A stretch of 64,000 nt of DNA from Mesorhizobium plurifarium (GCA_000824785.1 CCNB01000006.1:186001-250000), one strand, 5' to 3'. Counted from the stretch's first letter, positions 1 through 20,556 are shown. Translations and numbers: made by a program. Notes: a model not told the origin generated them from the letters alone.

Positions 1-256
1 CCTTACCCATGCGGACTTCGGTCGGCTTCGAGGTGACCGGCAGGTCCGGGAACACCCGGATCCAGACGCGGCCGGCACGCTTCATCTCGCGGGTGATCGC
101 GCGGCGGGCCGCCTCGATCTCACGCGCGGTGACGCGGTTCGGCTCAAGCGCCTTCAGCCCGAAACCGCCGAAATCCAGATTGGTGCCGCCCTTGGCGGTA
201 CCGTGGATACGGCCCTTGAACTGCTTGCGGAACTTTGTGCGCTTTGGCTGCAGCAT
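1..256 (-). CDS. rplP: 50S ribosomal protein L16, partial (C-terminus beyond the window)
   Basis: L16 is a large-subunit protein near the peptidyl-transferase centre and the A-site tRNA. The reading frame from the ATG at 256 begins [16 protein letters not shown], the universal L16 start, followed by the conserved FGGFGLKA and the [11 protein letters not shown] stretch. About 85 codons are present; the rest lies before base 1. It follows rpsC by 27 bases in the same direction, the standard S10-operon order (rpsC-rplP). Identification is secure; only the truncation by the window edge limits it. Confidence 0.97.
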   Translation of the reverse strand, partial: MLQPKRTKFRKQFKGRIHGTAKGGTNLDFGGFGLKALEPNRVTAREIEAARRAITREMKRAGRVWIRVFPDLPVTSKPTEVRMGK

Positions 257-283
257 CGTTCTAACTCCAAATTCTCAAATGTC

Positions 284-1015
284 TCAGGCGTTCTCGCGAC
301 GACGGCCGCGTTCACGCTCACCACCGGCGCCACCGCCATGCGCGGCATCACCCTCAGTGGCACGGCGCTCCGAAGCCATCGGATCGTGCTCGAGGATCTC
401 GCCCTTGAACACCCACACCTTGACGCCGCAGATGCCGTAGGCGGTGTTCGCCTCGGCCGTGCCGTAGTCGACATCGGCGCGCAGCGTATGCAGCGGCACG
501 CGGCCCTCGCGGTACCACTCCATGCGCGCGATTTCGGCGCCGCCGAGACGGCCGGAGCAGTTGATGCGGATGCCTTCCGCGCCGAGGCGCATGGCCGACT
601 GAACGGCGCGCTTCATGGCGCGGCGGAACGCGATGCGGCGCTCGAGCTGCTGGGCGATCGACTGGGCGATCAGCGTGGCGTCGATCTCGGGCTTGCGCAC
701 TTCAACGATGTTGAGGTGCGTTTCGGACTTCGTCATCTCGGTCAGCTTCTTGCGAAGCTTCTCGATGTCGGCGCCCTTCTTGCCGATGATGAGGCCCGGA
801 CGCGCGGCGTGGATGGTGACGCGGCACTTCTTGTGCGGACGCTCGATCACGACCTTGGAGATCGCGGCCTGCTTGAGCTCCTTCTCGAGATACTTGCGGA
901 TCTTGAGGTCCTCATGCAGCAGCTGGCCGTACTCGCCGGTGTTCGCGAACCAGCGCGAATCCCAGGTGCGGTTGATGCCGAGACGCAGCCCGATCGGATT
1001 GACTTTCTGGCCCAT
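284..1015 (-). CDS. rpsC: 30S ribosomal protein S3
   Basis: S3 sits at the mRNA entry tunnel of the small subunit and contributes to mRNA unwinding. The 243-residue product starts [20 protein letters not shown] and carries the KH-domain signature [18 protein letters not shown] around residues 75-92. The last 30 or so residues are a low-complexity, Gly/Arg/Glu-rich tail, common in alphaproteobacterial S3 and slightly longer than the E. coli form (233 residues). Its start codon overlaps the rplV stop by one base (TAATG), which points to translational coupling. Confidence 0.98.
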   Translation of the reverse strand: MGQKVNPIGLRLGINRTWDSRWFANTGEYGQLLHEDLKIRKYLEKELKQAAISKVVIERPHKKCRVTIHAARPGLIIGKKGADIEKLRKKLTEMTKSETHLNIVEVRKPEIDATLIAQSIAQQLERRIAFRRAMKRAVQSAMRLGAEGIRINCSGRLGGAEIARMEWYREGRVPLHTLRADVDYGTAEANTAYGICGVKVWVFKGEILEHDPMASERRATEGDAAHGGGAGGERERGRRRENA

Positions 1016-1404
1016 TATGCGGCCTCCCCTGTTTCCTCGACTTCACGAACGACGATCGTGAGGTGCGAGAACGGCTTTTCGATACGGCTGGCGCGACCGC
1101 GACCACGAGCGTGGAAGCGCTTCATGACGATCGACTTGCCGACATAGGCTTCCGCCACGATGAGAGCGTCGACGTCGAGGTCGTGGTTGTTTTCCGCGTT
1201 GGCGATCGCCGATTCCAGCGTCTTCTTGACCGTGCCGGAAATCCGCTTGGCCGAGAATTCGAGGTCGGAAAGCGCGGTCGCGACCTTCTTGCCGCGGATC
1301 AGCGCGGCAACCAGGTTGAGCTTCTGCGGGCTGATACGGATCGTGCGCAGAACGGCACGCGCCTCGTTGTCAGCAAGCCTGCGCGGAGCTTTGGCCTTGC
1401 CCAT
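1015..1404 (-). CDS. rplV: 50S ribosomal protein L22
   Basis: L22 lines the peptide exit tunnel, where its beta-hairpin is a macrolide-resistance site. The 129-residue product contains the family core [20 protein letters not shown] and, near the C-terminus, the hairpin sequence [20 protein letters not shown]. It lies two bases after rpsS and overlaps rpsC by one base, within the usual S10-operon order S19-L22-S3. The length is somewhat above the E. coli protein (110 residues), mainly from N- and C-terminal extensions typical of the Rhizobiales. Confidence 0.98.
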   Translation of the reverse strand: MGKAKAPRRLADNEARAVLRTIRISPQKLNLVAALIRGKKVATALSDLEFSAKRISGTVKKTLESAIANAENNHDLDVDALIVAEAYVGKSIVMKRFHARGRGRASRIEKPFSHLTIVVREVEETGEAA

Positions 1405-1406
1405 GA

Positions 1407-1685
1407 TTATTTCCTCTTCGCCTTCTTATCCGCGCCGTGACCGTAATAGGTCCGGGTCGGAGCGAATTCACCGAACTTGTGGCCGACCATGTCCTCGTTC
1501 ACCGAGACCGGGACGTGCTTCTGGCCGTTATAGACACCGAAGGTGAAGCCGACGAACTGCGGCAGGATGGTGGAGCGACGGCTCCACATCTTGATCACCT
1601 CATTGCGACCGCCTTCACGAACCTTGTCCACCTTCTTGAGAAGGTAGCCGTCGATGAAGGGGCCTTTCCAAATCGAACGAGTCAC
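1407..1685 (-). CDS. rpsS: 30S ribosomal protein S19
   Basis: S19 binds 16S rRNA in the head of the small subunit together with S13. The 92-residue product begins [18 protein letters not shown] and contains the signature [20 protein letters not shown] and [16 protein letters not shown], with the basic tail DKKAKRK. Length is exactly as expected for the family. It follows rplB by 16 bases and precedes rplV by two bases, so it is clearly part of the S10 operon. Confidence 0.98.
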   Translation of the reverse strand: MTRSIWKGPFIDGYLLKKVDKVREGGRNEVIKMWSRRSTILPQFVGFTFGVYNGQKHVPVSVNEDMVGHKFGEFAPTRTYYGHGADKKAKRK

Positions 1686-1701
1686 TTGGCGTTACCTCTT
1701 C

Positions 1702-2535
1702 TTAGCTCTTGCGCTGATGGCGCGAGCGCACGATGAACTTATCGGTCGCCTTGTTGGACCGCGTCTTCTTGCCCTTGGTCGGCTTGCCCCAGGGCGAAAC
1801 CGGATGACGGCCACCCGAGGTGCGGCCTTCGCCGCCGCCATGCGGATGGTCGACCGGGTTCATGGTCACGCCGCGATTGTGCGGGCGCTTGCCGCGCCAC
1901 ACGGTGCGACCGGCCTTGCCGTCGTTGATGTTGCCGTGATCGGGATTCGAAACGGCGCCGACGGTGGCCATGCAGGAACCGTGCACGACGCGCTGCTCGC
2001 CCGAGTTCAGGCGCAGGATCGCCATGCCCTGGTCGCGGCCGACGAGCTGGGCGTAACCGCCAGCCGAACGGGCGACCTGACCGCCCTTGCCCGGCTTCAG
2101 CTCGATGTTATGGACGATCGTGCCGACCGGCATCGAGGCGAGCGGCATCGCGTTGCCCGGCTTCACGTCGACCGCTTCGCCGGCCACGATCTTGTCGCCG
2201 GCAGCAAGGCGCTGCGGGGCCAGGATGTAGGACAGCTCGCCGTCGTCATACTTGATCAGCGCGATGAAGGCGGTGCGGTTCGGATCGTATTCGATACGTT
2301 CCACGGTGCCGACGACATCGTACTTCTTACGCTTGAAGTCGATGATGCGATACGAGCGCTTGTGACCGCCGCCGATGAAGCGGGCCGTGATGCGGCCGTA
2401 GTTGTTGCGGCCGCCCGACTTGGTCAGACCTTCGGTCAGGCCCTTGACGGGCTTGCCCTTGTAGAGGCCCGAGCGGTCGACGATGACCAGCTGGCGGGTG
2501 CTCGGCGTTACCGGGTTGAATTTCTTAAGTGCCAT
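1702..2535 (-). CDS. rplB: 50S ribosomal protein L2
   Basis: L2 is one of the largest ribosomal proteins, needed for subunit association and peptidyl transfer. The 277-residue product shows the RNA-binding core ([20 protein letters not shown], about residues 40-60) and the C-terminal signature [18 protein letters not shown], which contains the conserved histidine implicated in peptidyl-transferase function. Length matches E. coli (273). It lies 22 bases after rplW in S10-operon order. Confidence 0.98.
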   Translation of the reverse strand: MALKKFNPVTPSTRQLVIVDRSGLYKGKPVKGLTEGLTKSGGRNNYGRITARFIGGGHKRSYRIIDFKRKKYDVVGTVERIEYDPNRTAFIALIKYDDGELSYILAPQRLAAGDKIVAGEAVDVKPGNAMPLASMPVGTIVHNIELKPGKGGQVARSAGGYAQLVGRDQGMAILRLNSGEQRVVHGSCMATVGAVSNPDHGNINDGKAGRTVWRGKRPHNRGVTMNPVDHPHGGGEGRTSGGRHPVSPWGKPTKGKKTRSNKATDKFIVRSRHQRKS

Positions 2536-2557
2536 TGTCCTGTCCTCGCGGCCTTGC

Positions 2558-2851
2558 TCAGAGACCCGTCGCGACGTCGATCGACTGGCCGTCGGCCAGC
2601 GTCACTACCGCCTTCTTGACGTCGCCCTGGCGGCCAACCGTGCCGCGGAAGCGCTTGATCTTGCCCTTGCGGACGAGCGTGTTCACAGCCGTCACCTTGA
2701 CGCCGAAGAGAGCTTCCACGGCAGCCTTGATTTCAGGCTTCGACGCCTTCTTGGCGACGTTGAAGACGACCTGGTTCTGCTCGGAAGCCATGGTCGACTT
2801 TTCGGTGATCGCCGGCGAGACGATCACGTCGTAGTGACGGAGGTCGGTCAT
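2558..2851 (-). CDS. rplW: 50S ribosomal protein L23
   Basis: L23 is at the exit of the peptide tunnel and is the docking site for trigger factor and the signal recognition particle. The 97-residue product starts [19 protein letters not shown] and has the typical [19 protein letters not shown] helix and [17 protein letters not shown] strand. Its start overlaps the rplD end by four bases (ATGA type), indicating translational coupling in the S10 operon. Confidence 0.98.
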   Translation of the reverse strand: MTDLRHYDVIVSPAITEKSTMASEQNQVVFNVAKKASKPEIKAAVEALFGVKVTAVNTLVRKGKIKRFRGTVGRQGDVKKAVVTLADGQSIDVATGL

Positions 2852-3468
2852 TTAAAGCGCTCCTCGAGAGCCTCGACGGCGGCCTTCGAAAGGACCAGCG
2901 TGCCGCGGCGCAGAATGTCGTAGACGTTGATGCCCTGGATGGGCAGCACGTCGATGTTGGGAATGTTGGTCGCGGCCAGCTTGAAGTTCTGGTCAAGCTC
3001 GGCGCCGCCGATCACCAGGGCGTTGGTCAGCCCCAGCGTCTCGAGGTTCGCCGCCAGCGCCTTGGTCTTGGCTTCGGCCAGCTTCAGCTCGTCGACGATG
3101 ATGAGCGAAGCGCTCTTGGCCTTGGCCGAGAGAGCATGCTTGAGGCCAAGCGCGCGCACCTTCTTCGGCAGCTCGTGCTCGTGGCTGCGTACGACCGGGC
3201 CGTGCGCCTTGCCGCCGCCGCGGAACTGCGGAGCGCGAGCCGAGTGGTGACGGGCGCGGCCCGTACCCTTCTGCTTGTACATCTTTGCGCCGGTGCGCGC
3301 GATCTCGGCGCGGCCCTTGGCCTTGTGCGTGCCCTGCTGCTTCTTGGCGAGCTGCCAGCGCACGACGCGCTGCAGGATGTCCTCGCGCGGGTCAAGGCCG
3401 AAAATCTCCTCGGAGAGTTTCACCTTGCCGGCGTCCTTGCCGCCGAGCGTTGTGATCTTGAGGTCCAT
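2848..3468 (-). CDS. rplD: 50S ribosomal protein L4
   Basis: L4 contacts the exit tunnel and, in E. coli, represses its own S10 operon; whether that feedback exists here cannot be judged from sequence. The 206-residue product contains the extended loop region with [20 protein letters not shown] and [10 protein letters not shown] (about residues 63-92), the most conserved part of the family. It overlaps the upstream rplC end by one base and the downstream rplW start by four bases. Confidence 0.98.
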   Translation of the reverse strand: MDLKITTLGGKDAGKVKLSEEIFGLDPREDILQRVVRWQLAKKQQGTHKAKGRAEIARTGAKMYKQKGTGRARHHSARAPQFRGGGKAHGPVVRSHEHELPKKVRALGLKHALSAKAKSASLIIVDELKLAEAKTKALAANLETLGLTNALVIGGAELDQNFKLAATNIPNIDVLPIQGINVYDILRRGTLVLSKAAVEALEERFK

Positions 3469-4184
3469 TATTCCGCTCCCTCAGTGGCCGGGGCTTCGTT
3501 CTTGGCGGCAGCGGCACGGATCGCGGCAGGCTTCGGCGCATTGGCCGGCAGCGCCGCCTTGGCAGCATCGCGAACCAGGATCCAGGCGCCCTTGACGCCG
3601 GGAACCGCGCCGCGGATCAGGATCAGGCCGCGGTCGGCGTCGGTCGACACGACCTCGACATTCTGCGTGGTCACGCGGGTGTCGCCCATGTGGCCGGCCA
3701 TCTTCTTGCCCTTGAACACCTTGCCGGGGTCCTGGCGCTGACCGGTCGAACCGTGCGTACGGTGCGAAACCGAGTTACCGTGCGTGGCGCGGCCACCGCC
3801 CATGTGGTGCCGCTTGATGACGCCCTGGAAACCCTTGCCGGTCGAGGTGCCGGTGACGTCGACCTTCTGGCCGGCGACGAAATGCTCGACGGTCAGCTCC
3901 GCGCCGACGTCGATCATGTTATCGGCGGAGACGCGAAACTCGGCGAGCTTGGCCTTCGGCTCGACGGAGGCGGCGGCGAAATGGCCGCGCATCGCCTTCG
4001 ACGTGTTCTTCACCTTGGCAAGGCCAACGCCGAGCTGGACGGCGGTGTAGCCGTTCTTCTCCTGCGTGCGCTGGGCCACGACCTGGCAGTTCTCCATCTG
4101 GAGAACGGTGACGGGAACGTGTTCCCCGGCATCGTTGTAGATGCGGGTCATTCCCACCTTCTTTGCAATCACACCTGAACGCAT
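3468..4184 (-). CDS. rplC: 50S ribosomal protein L3
   Basis: L3 binds near the 3' end of 23S rRNA and is an early assembly protein. The 238-residue product starts [16 protein letters not shown] and has the signature [20 protein letters not shown] (about residues 118-137), including the Gln that is methylated by PrmB in many bacteria. The C-terminus ends in an Ala/Pro/Glu-rich extension of about 25 residues ([20 protein letters not shown]), longer than the E. coli protein (209) but usual for Rhizobiales. Confidence 0.98.
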   Translation of the reverse strand: MRSGVIAKKVGMTRIYNDAGEHVPVTVLQMENCQVVAQRTQEKNGYTAVQLGVGLAKVKNTSKAMRGHFAAASVEPKAKLAEFRVSADNMIDVGAELTVEHFVAGQKVDVTGTSTGKGFQGVIKRHHMGGGRATHGNSVSHRTHGSTGQRQDPGKVFKGKKMAGHMGDTRVTTQNVEVVSTDADRGLILIRGAVPGVKGAWILVRDAAKAALPANAPKPAAIRAAAAKNEAPATEGAE

Positions 4185-4245
4185 CGGTTCAATTCCTTTA
4201 GAGTTCCGGGCCAGGGGCAGCGCCCCTTACCGCGCTCTCATTCCC

Positions 4246-4554
4246 TTAGAGCTTGATCTCGACGTCGACACCGGCCGCCAGATCGAGCTTCATCAAAGCA
4301 TCGACCGTCTGCGGGGTCGGATCGACAATGTCGAGCAGCCGCTTGTGCGTGCGCATCTCGAACTGCTCACGGCTCTTCTTGTCGACGTGGGGCGACCGGT
4401 TGACCGTGAATTTTTCGATCCGCGTCGGCAGCGGAATGGGGCCGCGGACGTTGGCGCCGGTGCGCTTGGCGGTCGACACGATTTCGCGCGTCGAGGCGTC
4501 GAGCACCCGGTGGTCAAACGCCTTAAGGCGGATGCGGATATTCTGTCCGTTCAT
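4246..4554 (-). CDS. rpsJ: 30S ribosomal protein S10 / NusE
   Basis: S10 is a 30S head protein that also acts as NusE, binding NusB in antitermination and NusG in transcription-translation coupling. The 102-residue product starts [19 protein letters not shown] and contains the signature [20 protein letters not shown]. Length is standard (E. coli 103). It is the first gene of the S10 operon, 68 bases downstream of tuf copy 1, with no obvious terminator between, so the str and S10 operons may be read through. Confidence 0.98.
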   Translation of the reverse strand: MNGQNIRIRLKAFDHRVLDASTREIVSTAKRTGANVRGPIPLPTRIEKFTVNRSPHVDKKSREQFEMRTHKRLLDIVDPTPQTVDALMKLDLAAGVDVEIKL

Positions 4555-4622
4555 GCGTCAATTCCTTGTTCTGGCGCGGCGCGGGCAGCTCCCGCGCCCG
4601 CGACAGATCCGTTTCAGTCCAA

Positions 4623-5798
4623 TTATTCCTTGATGGTGACGACGATGCCGGCACCGACGGTGCGGCCGCCTTCACGGATGGCGAAGCGCAGCTTCTCTTC
4701 CATCGCGATCGGCACGATCAGCTCGACGTCGACGGTGATGTTGTCGCCGGGCATCACCATCTCGGTGCCGGCCGGCAGCGTCACGATGCCCGTCACGTCG
4801 GTCGTGCGGAAATAGAACTGCGGACGGTAGTTGGTGAAGAACGGCGTGTGACGGCCGCCCTCGTCCTTGGTCAGGATGTAGGCTTCGGCCACGAACTTCT
4901 TGTGCGGCTTCACCGAACCGGGCTTGGCCAGAACCTGGCCGCGCTCGACACCTTCGCGGTCGATGCCGCGCAAGAGCGCGCCGATGTTGTCGCCGGCCTG
5001 GCCCTGGTCGAGCAGCTTGCGGAACATCTCGACGCCCGTGCAGGTCGTCTTGGCGGTCGGACGGATGCCGACGATCTCCAGTTCCTCGCCGACCTTGACC
5101 ACGCCGCGCTCGACGCGGCCCGTCACCACCGTGCCGCGGCCCGAGATCGAGAACACGTCCTCGATCGGCATCAGGAACGGCTTGTCCAGCGGACGAACAG
5201 GCGTCGGGATGTAGGCGTCGACCTGAGCCATCAGCTCGCGGATGGCGTCCTCGCCGATGGTCTTGTTGGAATCTTCCAGCGCCGCCAGCGCCGACCCCTT
5301 GACGATCGGAATGTCGTCGCCGGGGAACTCGTTCTTCGACAGAAGCTCGCGAACCTCGAGCTCGACCAGCTCGAGCAGCTCGGCGTCGTCGACCTGGTCG
5401 ACCTTGTTCAAGAACACAACGATCGAGGGCACGCCGACCTGACGGGCAAGCAGGATGTGCTCGCGGGTCTGCGGCATCGGGCCGTCGGCGGCCGACACGA
5501 CCAGGATCGCGCCGTCCATCTGCGCGGCACCCGTGATCATGTTCTTCACATAGTCGGCGTGGCCGGGGCAGTCGACATGGGCGTAGTGACGGTTGGCCGT
5601 CTCATACTCGACATGCGCCGTCGAAATCGTGATGCCGCGTGCCTTCTCTTCAGGCGCCGCGTCGATCTGGTCATAGCGCTTGTATTCGCCAAAATACTTC
5701 GTGATCGCCGCCGTCAGCGACGTCTTGCCATGATCGACGTGACCGATCGTGCCAATGTTCACATGCGGCTTGGTGCGCTCGAATTTACCTTTTGCCAT
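4623..5798 (-). CDS. tuf: Elongation factor Tu (copy 1, str operon)
   Basis: EF-Tu delivers aminoacyl-tRNA to the ribosomal A site and hydrolyses GTP. The 391-residue product has the P loop GHVDHGKT at residues 19-26, the switch-II motif DCPGHADYV near 81-89 and the guanine-specificity motif NKVD near 136. The two C-terminal beta-barrel domains are complete. It is the last gene of rpsL-rpsG-fusA-tuf. The protein is identical to the second copy at 26528-27703, while the two DNA sequences differ at scattered synonymous sites. Confidence 0.99.
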   Translation of the reverse strand: MAKGKFERTKPHVNIGTIGHVDHGKTSLTAAITKYFGEYKRYDQIDAAPEEKARGITISTAHVEYETANRHYAHVDCPGHADYVKNMITGAAQMDGAILVVSAADGPMPQTREHILLARQVGVPSIVVFLNKVDQVDDAELLELVELEVRELLSKNEFPGDDIPIVKGSALAALEDSNKTIGEDAIRELMAQVDAYIPTPVRPLDKPFLMPIEDVFSISGRGTVVTGRVERGVVKVGEELEIVGIRPTAKTTCTGVEMFRKLLDQGQAGDNIGALLRGIDREGVERGQVLAKPGSVKPHKKFVAEAYILTKDEGGRHTPFFTNYRPQFYFRTTDVTGIVTLPAGTEMVMPGDNITVDVELIVPIAMEEKLRFAIREGGRTVGAGIVVTIKE

Positions 5799-5863
5799 GT
5801 GATCTCTCCATTCCTGCCTGCCCGTGCGGGCCTTGAATTAAGGTCTCGTGCAACCCGCTCGAG

Positions 5864-7954
<2,091 letters not shown>

Positions 7955-7984
7955 GGGAGGTTGCCTCTCAGTCTCGTTCGCGCT

Positions 7985-8464
<480 letters not shown>

Positions 8465-8836
8465 TTACTTCGGACGCTTGGCGCCGTATTTCGAACGACG
8501 CTGCTTGCGGTTCTTCACACCCTGCGTGTCGAGCACGCCGCGGATGATGTGGTAGCGGACGCCCGGCAGATCCTTGACGCGACCGCCGCGGATCATGACC
8601 ACCGAGTGTTCCTGAAGGTTGTGACCTTCGCCGGGGATGTAGCCGATCACTTCAAAACCGTTGGTCAGGCGAATCTTGGCCACCTTGCGCAGCGCCGAGT
8701 TCGGCTTCTTCGGCGTCGTGGTGTAGACGCGCGTGCAGACGCCCCGCTTCTGCGGGTTCTGCTGCATGGCCGGGACCTTGTTGCGCTTCACCGGCGCCAG
8801 GCGCGGCTTGCGGATCAGCTGGTTGACGGTAGGCAT
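8465..8836 (-). CDS. rpsL: 30S ribosomal protein S12
   Basis: S12 lies at the decoding centre and controls translational fidelity. The 123-residue product has [18 protein letters not shown] with Lys43 and the loop [13 protein letters not shown] with Lys88. Both are the wild-type residues at the two classic streptomycin-resistance positions, so the target sequence is that of a sensitive ribosome. It is the first gene of the str operon; a promoter candidate lies about 250 bases upstream. Confidence 0.98.
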   Translation of the reverse strand: MPTVNQLIRKPRLAPVKRNKVPAMQQNPQKRGVCTRVYTTTPKKPNSALRKVAKIRLTNGFEVIGYIPGEGHNLQEHSVVMIRGGRVKDLPGVRYHIIRGVLDTQGVKNRKQRRSKYGAKRPK

Positions 8837-8956
8837 TAAACCCTCTTGTCTCTCAATTCCGTGTCTGCCCTGTCAGGGCCGCTCAAAGCGTCATTTCCAT
8901 ACGCAAATTCGGGCAACACACCGCGGCTCGCGGTCCTGCCCGAACAAATTGCAGAG

Positions 8957-8973
8957 GAAGCGGAAGCCGCTTC
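8957..8973 (-). other. Hairpin in the str-operon leader
   Basis: A perfect 7-bp inverted repeat (GAAGCGG / CCGCTTC, 3-base loop) lies between the candidate str promoter and rpsL. It could be a leader structure, but no U-tract follows it, so it is not an intrinsic terminator. The rest of the roughly 460-base gap between rpsL and the next gene shows nothing else I can name. Confidence 0.3.
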
Positions 8974-9081
8974 ATGCGCGCCGGAAATGTCTTTTCGCTC
9001 GTAAAACGAACCCTGTTTGAGACAAACTCCAAAGCGTGTCGCCTCGGAAAGGCTGGTCTCACATCGGTTCTGACGTGGCGG

Positions 9082-9110
9082 CTTCTACTCGTAAGGTCAT
9101 TGCCCGTCAA
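9082..9110 (-). promoter_or_regulatory. Candidate sigma-70 promoter of the str operon
   Basis: On the minus strand TTGACG (9110-9105) is separated by 17 bases from TAGAAG (9087-9082). This is a near-consensus housekeeping promoter pointing toward rpsL, giving a leader of roughly 240 bases. It is the best match I found in the gap; the start site has not been demonstrated. Confidence 0.45.
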
Positions 9111-9297
9111 CCCCGCAACGGCAAATATTGCGGTCAATTCGGGGCTTGGCAGCCATGCGCAAAACGCATGCAATTTTATTGCGCCTTTTTTCAAGAACGA
9201 GGAAGAAAGTGACCGGCTTGCGGCTGTCTTCCGGGCTTGCTTCGTGCCAAAAGGCGGCTTGAACCGGACTATCTGCCGGAAAATGAGGAATCAACCC

Positions 9298-9579
9298 GTG
9301 AACGACAATGAGGAACGGCCGGTCACCATCATCACCGGACGGGTCTGGCGCAAGAAAGGCGGCAAGCCGGAGGGCGTGCACGTGATGCTGGTGGCGCCCG
9401 ACGATGATTCTGCCGTGCGGCGCGCGCTCGAATCGCTCGCCGCGGAAGGATTCGCGGAGGCAGAGCTCGACCAGATCGGCGACATGGAGGGCGAGCCCGA
9501 CGAGGAGCCGCATCTGTCGGCCTATCAGGGCGCGCTCGAAGGCGAGGTCTCGATCGTTACCTTCGACGAGCCGTTCTGA
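9298..9579 (+). CDS. Small acidic conserved protein of unknown function
   Basis: A 93-residue acidic protein, VNDNEERPVTIITGRVWRKK onward, ending in SIVTFDEPF. I do not recognise a named domain. It shows no membrane segment or signal peptide, and the pattern of beta-like strands alternating with a helix (AVRRALESLAAEGFAEAEL) suggests a small globular cytosolic protein. The GTG at 9298 is preferred because GAGGA lies eight bases upstream; an in-frame ATG at 9283 would add five residues. It stands alone, divergent from the str operon and 79 bases before a sugar dehydrogenase on the same strand. Confidence 0.7.
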   Translation: MNDNEERPVTIITGRVWRKKGGKPEGVHVMLVAPDDDSAVRRALESLAAEGFAEAELDQIGDMEGEPDEEPHLSAYQGALEGEVSIVTFDEPF

Positions 9580-9658
9580 TAAAGCCGGCGGCGCAACGTC
9601 CCTTCCCGGACCATTCCCAACAACCCAAAGCCAGCCACTCTTCCTTTCCGGAGTTTCC

Positions 9659-10588
9659 ATGATCAGCAATCCCATCAAGCTCGGCATCGTCGGCGTGGGC
9701 AAGATTGTCCGCGACCAGCATCTCCCAGCGGTCGCCAAGGACGGCGATTACCAGCTGATCGCCGCTGCCAGCCGCCACGGCAAGGTCGACGGTATCGCGA
9801 ACTATCCCAGCATCGAAGCGATGCTTGCCGCCGAGCCAGGCCTCGAGGCGGTCTCGCTCTGCATGCCGCCGCAGTTTCGCTACGACGCCGCGCGCACCGC
9901 GCTGGAAGCCAAGAAGCACGTGTTCCTCGAAAAACCGCCAGGTGCCACGGTCAGCGAGGTCGAGCATCTCAAGGCACTAGCCGAAAGGAACGGCGTCTCG
10001 CTCTTCGCCAGCTGGCACTCCCGCTACGCGCCGGCGGTCGAAGCCGCGCGCGCTTTCCTCGCCTCGGCCAGGCTGACTTCGGCCGCCATCAACTGGAAGG
10101 AAGACGTGCGCCGCTGGCACCCGAACCAGGAATGGATCTGGGAACCGGGCGGCTTCGGCGTGTTCGATCCGGGCATCAACGCGCTGTCGATCGCCACCCA
10201 TATCCTGCCGCCGATGTTCATCACCTCGGCCGTGCTCGATTTTCCGGAGAATCGCGCGGCGCCGGTCGCGGCGCATGTCGCCTTCCGCACGTCCAACGGC
10301 CTGCCGGTGACGATGGAGCTCGACTGGCTGCAGACCGGCCCGCAGAGCTGGGACATCCTGGCTGAGACCGACAAGGGCAAGATGGCGCTGTCCGGCGGGG
10401 GCGCGAAGCTCGCGGTCGACGGCAACATCGTCCACGACGAGCCGGAAGCCGAATATCCGATGCTTTACAAACGCTTCGCCGAGATCGTTCGCGCCGGGAA
10501 TTCGGATGTCGACCTAGCGCCGCTGCAGCATGTCGCCGATGCCTTCATGCTGGGCAAGCGCAATGTGGTCGAGGCGTTTTTCGACTGA
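9659..10588 (+). CDS. Gfo/Idh/MocA family D-galactose / L-arabinose 1-dehydrogenase
   Basis: Probable NAD(P)-dependent oxidation of an aldose at C1 to the lactone, first step of non-phosphorylative galactose or arabinose breakdown. The 309-residue product has an N-terminal Rossmann motif GIVGVGKIVRD (residues 9-19), the EKPPG motif after the fold, and the strongly conserved block WKEDVRRWHPNQEWIWEPGG followed by FGVFDPGINALS. As I recall it, the Azospirillum L-arabinose 1-dehydrogenase shares this block almost exactly, which makes the substrate class more likely than a generic oxidoreductase. The ATG at 9659 is preceded by CGGAG. It converges with the methyltransferase downstream. The exact sugar is not settled by sequence. 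Confidence 0.8.
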   Translation: MISNPIKLGIVGVGKIVRDQHLPAVAKDGDYQLIAAASRHGKVDGIANYPSIEAMLAAEPGLEAVSLCMPPQFRYDAARTALEAKKHVFLEKPPGATVSEVEHLKALAERNGVSLFASWHSRYAPAVEAARAFLASARLTSAAINWKEDVRRWHPNQEWIWEPGGFGVFDPGINALSIATHILPPMFITSAVLDFPENRAAPVAAHVAFRTSNGLPVTMELDWLQTGPQSWDILAETDKGKMALSGGGAKLAVDGNIVHDEPEAEYPMLYKRFAEIVRAGNSDVDLAPLQHVADAFMLGKRNVVEAFFD

Positions 10589-10621
10589 GACCGCGGTAAA
10601 GCGCCGAGGCGAACGAGATCC

Positions 10622-11287
10622 TTACTCGACGATCGCGATGGCGAAACCGTCATAGCCCTTGGCGCCGACGGTCTGGATGGCGGTGCCGTCCAGCCGCTTC
10701 TCGCCACCGATGAACGAGAACGCGGCGCGAGCGCCTTCGACATTGGCGTCGCCGCTGTTCTTTTTCACGACCGCGCCGTCGCGGATGACGTTGTCGCAAA
10801 CGATGACGGTGCCCGGGCGCGCCAGCTTCATGGCCCAGTCGAGATAATTCGGGTTGTTCGGCTTGTCGGCGTCGATGAAGATCAGGTCGAACGGCCCCGC
10901 ATTTTCGCTGCCAAGGGCGGCAAGGGACTGGAGCGCGGGACCGACCCGTAGGTCGACCTTGTCGGAAACCCCTGCCCGCTCGAAATTCGAGCGCGCGACC
11001 TTGGCGTGGTGCGGGTCGAGCTCCAGCGTCACGACCTTACCGTCCGCCGGCAATCCCCTTGCCATCCAGATGGTCGAGTAGCCGCCGAGCGTGCCGACCT
11101 CCAGCACGGTCTTGGCACCGCGGATGCGCACCAGCAGCGACAGCAGCTTGCCCTGCGCCGCCGAGACGTCGATCGCCGGCAGGCCCTGATCGCGGTTGGC
11201 CTTGAGCACCGCATCCAGCATTGGATCCGCTTCGAAAAGAGCGGAAACGATATAGTCGTCGACAGAAGTCCAGGTCTTGCTGCTCAT
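10622..11287 (-). CDS. Class I SAM-dependent O-methyltransferase (family 3, COMT-like)
   Basis: A 221-residue methyltransferase of the caffeoyl-CoA/catechol O-methyltransferase family. The SAM-binding motif is VLEVGTLGGYSTIWMARGLP (around residues 60-80), the acidic ribose-binding residue is in VVTLELDPHH, and the metal/substrate motif is FDLIFIDADKPNNPNYLDW followed by IVCDNVIRDG. The start at 11287 (MSSKTWTSVDDY) has GAGGAAG just upstream; an upstream extension would run through the rpoC terminator. It lies downstream of rpoC but is separated by that terminator, so it is probably transcribed on its own. The substrate is unknown. Confidence 0.85.
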   Translation of the reverse strand: MSSKTWTSVDDYIVSALFEADPMLDAVLKANRDQGLPAIDVSAAQGKLLSLLVRIRGAKTVLEVGTLGGYSTIWMARGLPADGKVVTLELDPHHAKVARSNFERAGVSDKVDLRVGPALQSLAALGSENAGPFDLIFIDADKPNNPNYLDWAMKLARPGTVIVCDNVIRDGAVVKKNSGDANVEGARAAFSFIGGEKRLDGTAIQTVGAKGYDGFAIAIVE

Positions 11288-11318
11288 GGCTCTTCCTCGT
11301 TCGTGAAGCCAAAATGCA

Positions 11319-11343
11319 AGAAGGGGCCGCGTAGGCCCCTTCT
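11319..11343 (-). terminator. Intrinsic terminator of the rpoBC operon
   Basis: A perfect 10-bp inverted repeat (AGAAGGGGCC / GGCCCCTTCT, 5-base loop) starts 24 bases after the rpoC stop, followed on the minus strand by TGCATTTT. It is well placed to end rpoBC transcription before the methyltransferase. Confidence 0.8.
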
Positions 11344-11367
11344 CGTCGTCTCTCATATCATAACCGC

Positions 11368-15564
<4,197 letters not shown>

Positions 15565-15662
15565 GCCGTTCTCCTTTTCGGGGTCCTCGATAACCCCTTC
15601 AATCGATCGCGGACGAAATGTCCGCAGACTGGCCGGTCAAACCGGCCGAAGACTTCTTGGTT

Positions 15663-15679
15663 GAGCATGCCTCATGCTC
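15663..15679 (-). other. Short inverted repeat between rpoB and rpoC
   Basis: GAGCATG and CATGCTC pair perfectly around a 3-base loop. It sits immediately beside the larger palindrome at 15682-15709 in the rpoB-rpoC gap and has no U-tract. A role in processing or pausing is possible but not shown. Confidence 0.4.
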
Positions 15680-15681
15680 GG

Positions 15682-15709
15682 GGCGCGCCGCTTCCTGGAG
15701 CGGCGCGCC
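15682..15709 (-). other. GC-rich palindrome just after the rpoB stop
   Basis: An 11-bp perfect inverted repeat (GGCGCGCCGCT / AGCGGCGCGCC, 6-base loop) begins seven bases after the rpoB stop codon on the minus strand. It lacks a run of U, so readthrough into rpoC is expected. It may act as a processing site or a barrier to 3' exonucleases. Confidence 0.5.
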
Positions 15710-15715
15710 ATAGCC

Positions 15716-19852
<4,137 letters not shown>

Positions 19853-19981
19853 CGTCGCTCCTTAGCTCTAAACTCGGGACGAACCTCGCCGCGGCTCGCC
19901 TTGCACCAACGGGCGGCCTCGGCGGCTGCCCCTATCTGTTTTTCCGGCCGCCTCTTCCAATCGCTTGGCGGCTACCGGCTA

Positions 19982-20001
19982 AAACGGGAGAAAACCCGTT
20001 T
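19982..20001 (-). other. Candidate attenuator hairpin upstream of rpoB
   Basis: AAACGGG and CCCGTTT form a 7-bp stem with a 6-base loop, followed on the minus strand by TTTTAGCC. This is the only hairpin in the rplL-rpoB gap with a short T run after it, so it is a plausible partial terminator ahead of rpoB. Confidence 0.4.
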
Positions 20002-20060
20002 CCGGAAGGCCGCTTTTCGGCCCTCAGGAAAGAGGTTTTCAAACGCCTCGCGCAACAAAG

Positions 20061-20108
20061 CCTCCCTCCGTCCAAGGGAGGGGGCGGACGGCGCGAGACC
20101 GTCCGCCC
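20061..20108 (-). other. Tandem hairpins after rplL (partial terminator or RNase site)
   Basis: Two adjacent perfect stems follow the rplL stop: 20082-20108 (GGGCGGACGG / CCGTCCGCCC, 10 bp) and 20061-20081 (CCTCCCT / AGGGAGG, 7 bp). In E. coli the same position holds a partial terminator and an RNase III site that set the ratio of L7/L12 to RNA polymerase. A similar role here is an inference from position. Confidence 0.5.
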
Positions 20109-20121
20109 TCGCCTGACAGGC

Positions 20122-20502
20122 TTACTTCAGCTCGACCTTGGCGCCAGCTGCTTCCAGCTGAGCCTTGAACTTGTCGGCGTCGGCCTTGGAAACGCCTTCC
20201 TTGACCGGCTTCGGAGCCGCTTCGACCAGGTCCTTGGCTTCCTTGAGGCCAAGGCCGGTGATGGCGCGGACTTCCTTGATGACGTTGATCTTCTGGGCGC
20301 CGGCGTCGGCGAGAACGACGTCGAATTCCGTCTTCTCTTCAGCCGGAGCAGCGGCAGCGGCAGCGCCACCGGCAGCGGCGGCAACAGCCACCGGAGCAGC
20401 GGCCGAAACGCCCCACTTCTCTTCCAGGAGCTTCGACAGCTCAGCCGCCTCGAGGACGGTCAGCTTCGAAAGGTCGTCTACGATCTTCGCGAGATCAGCC
20501 AT
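20122..20502 (-). CDS. rplL: 50S ribosomal protein L7/L12
   Basis: The multicopy stalk protein that recruits translation factors. The 126-residue product has the N-terminal dimerisation helices ([20 protein letters not shown]), an Ala/Pro-rich hinge (about residues 36-56) and the globular C-terminal domain with [20 protein letters not shown], which binds EF-Tu and EF-G. It is 54 bases after rplJ. Confidence 0.98.
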   Translation of the reverse strand: MADLAKIVDDLSKLTVLEAAELSKLLEEKWGVSAAAPVAVAAAAGGAAAAAAPAEEKTEFDVVLADAGAQKINVIKEVRAITGLGLKEAKDLVEAAPKPVKEGVSKADADKFKAQLEAAGAKVELK

Positions 20503-20556
20503 TTTGATATTCCTTTAGTTGGTTCGAACGTGTGTTGTTGACAGCGAGGAACGGCC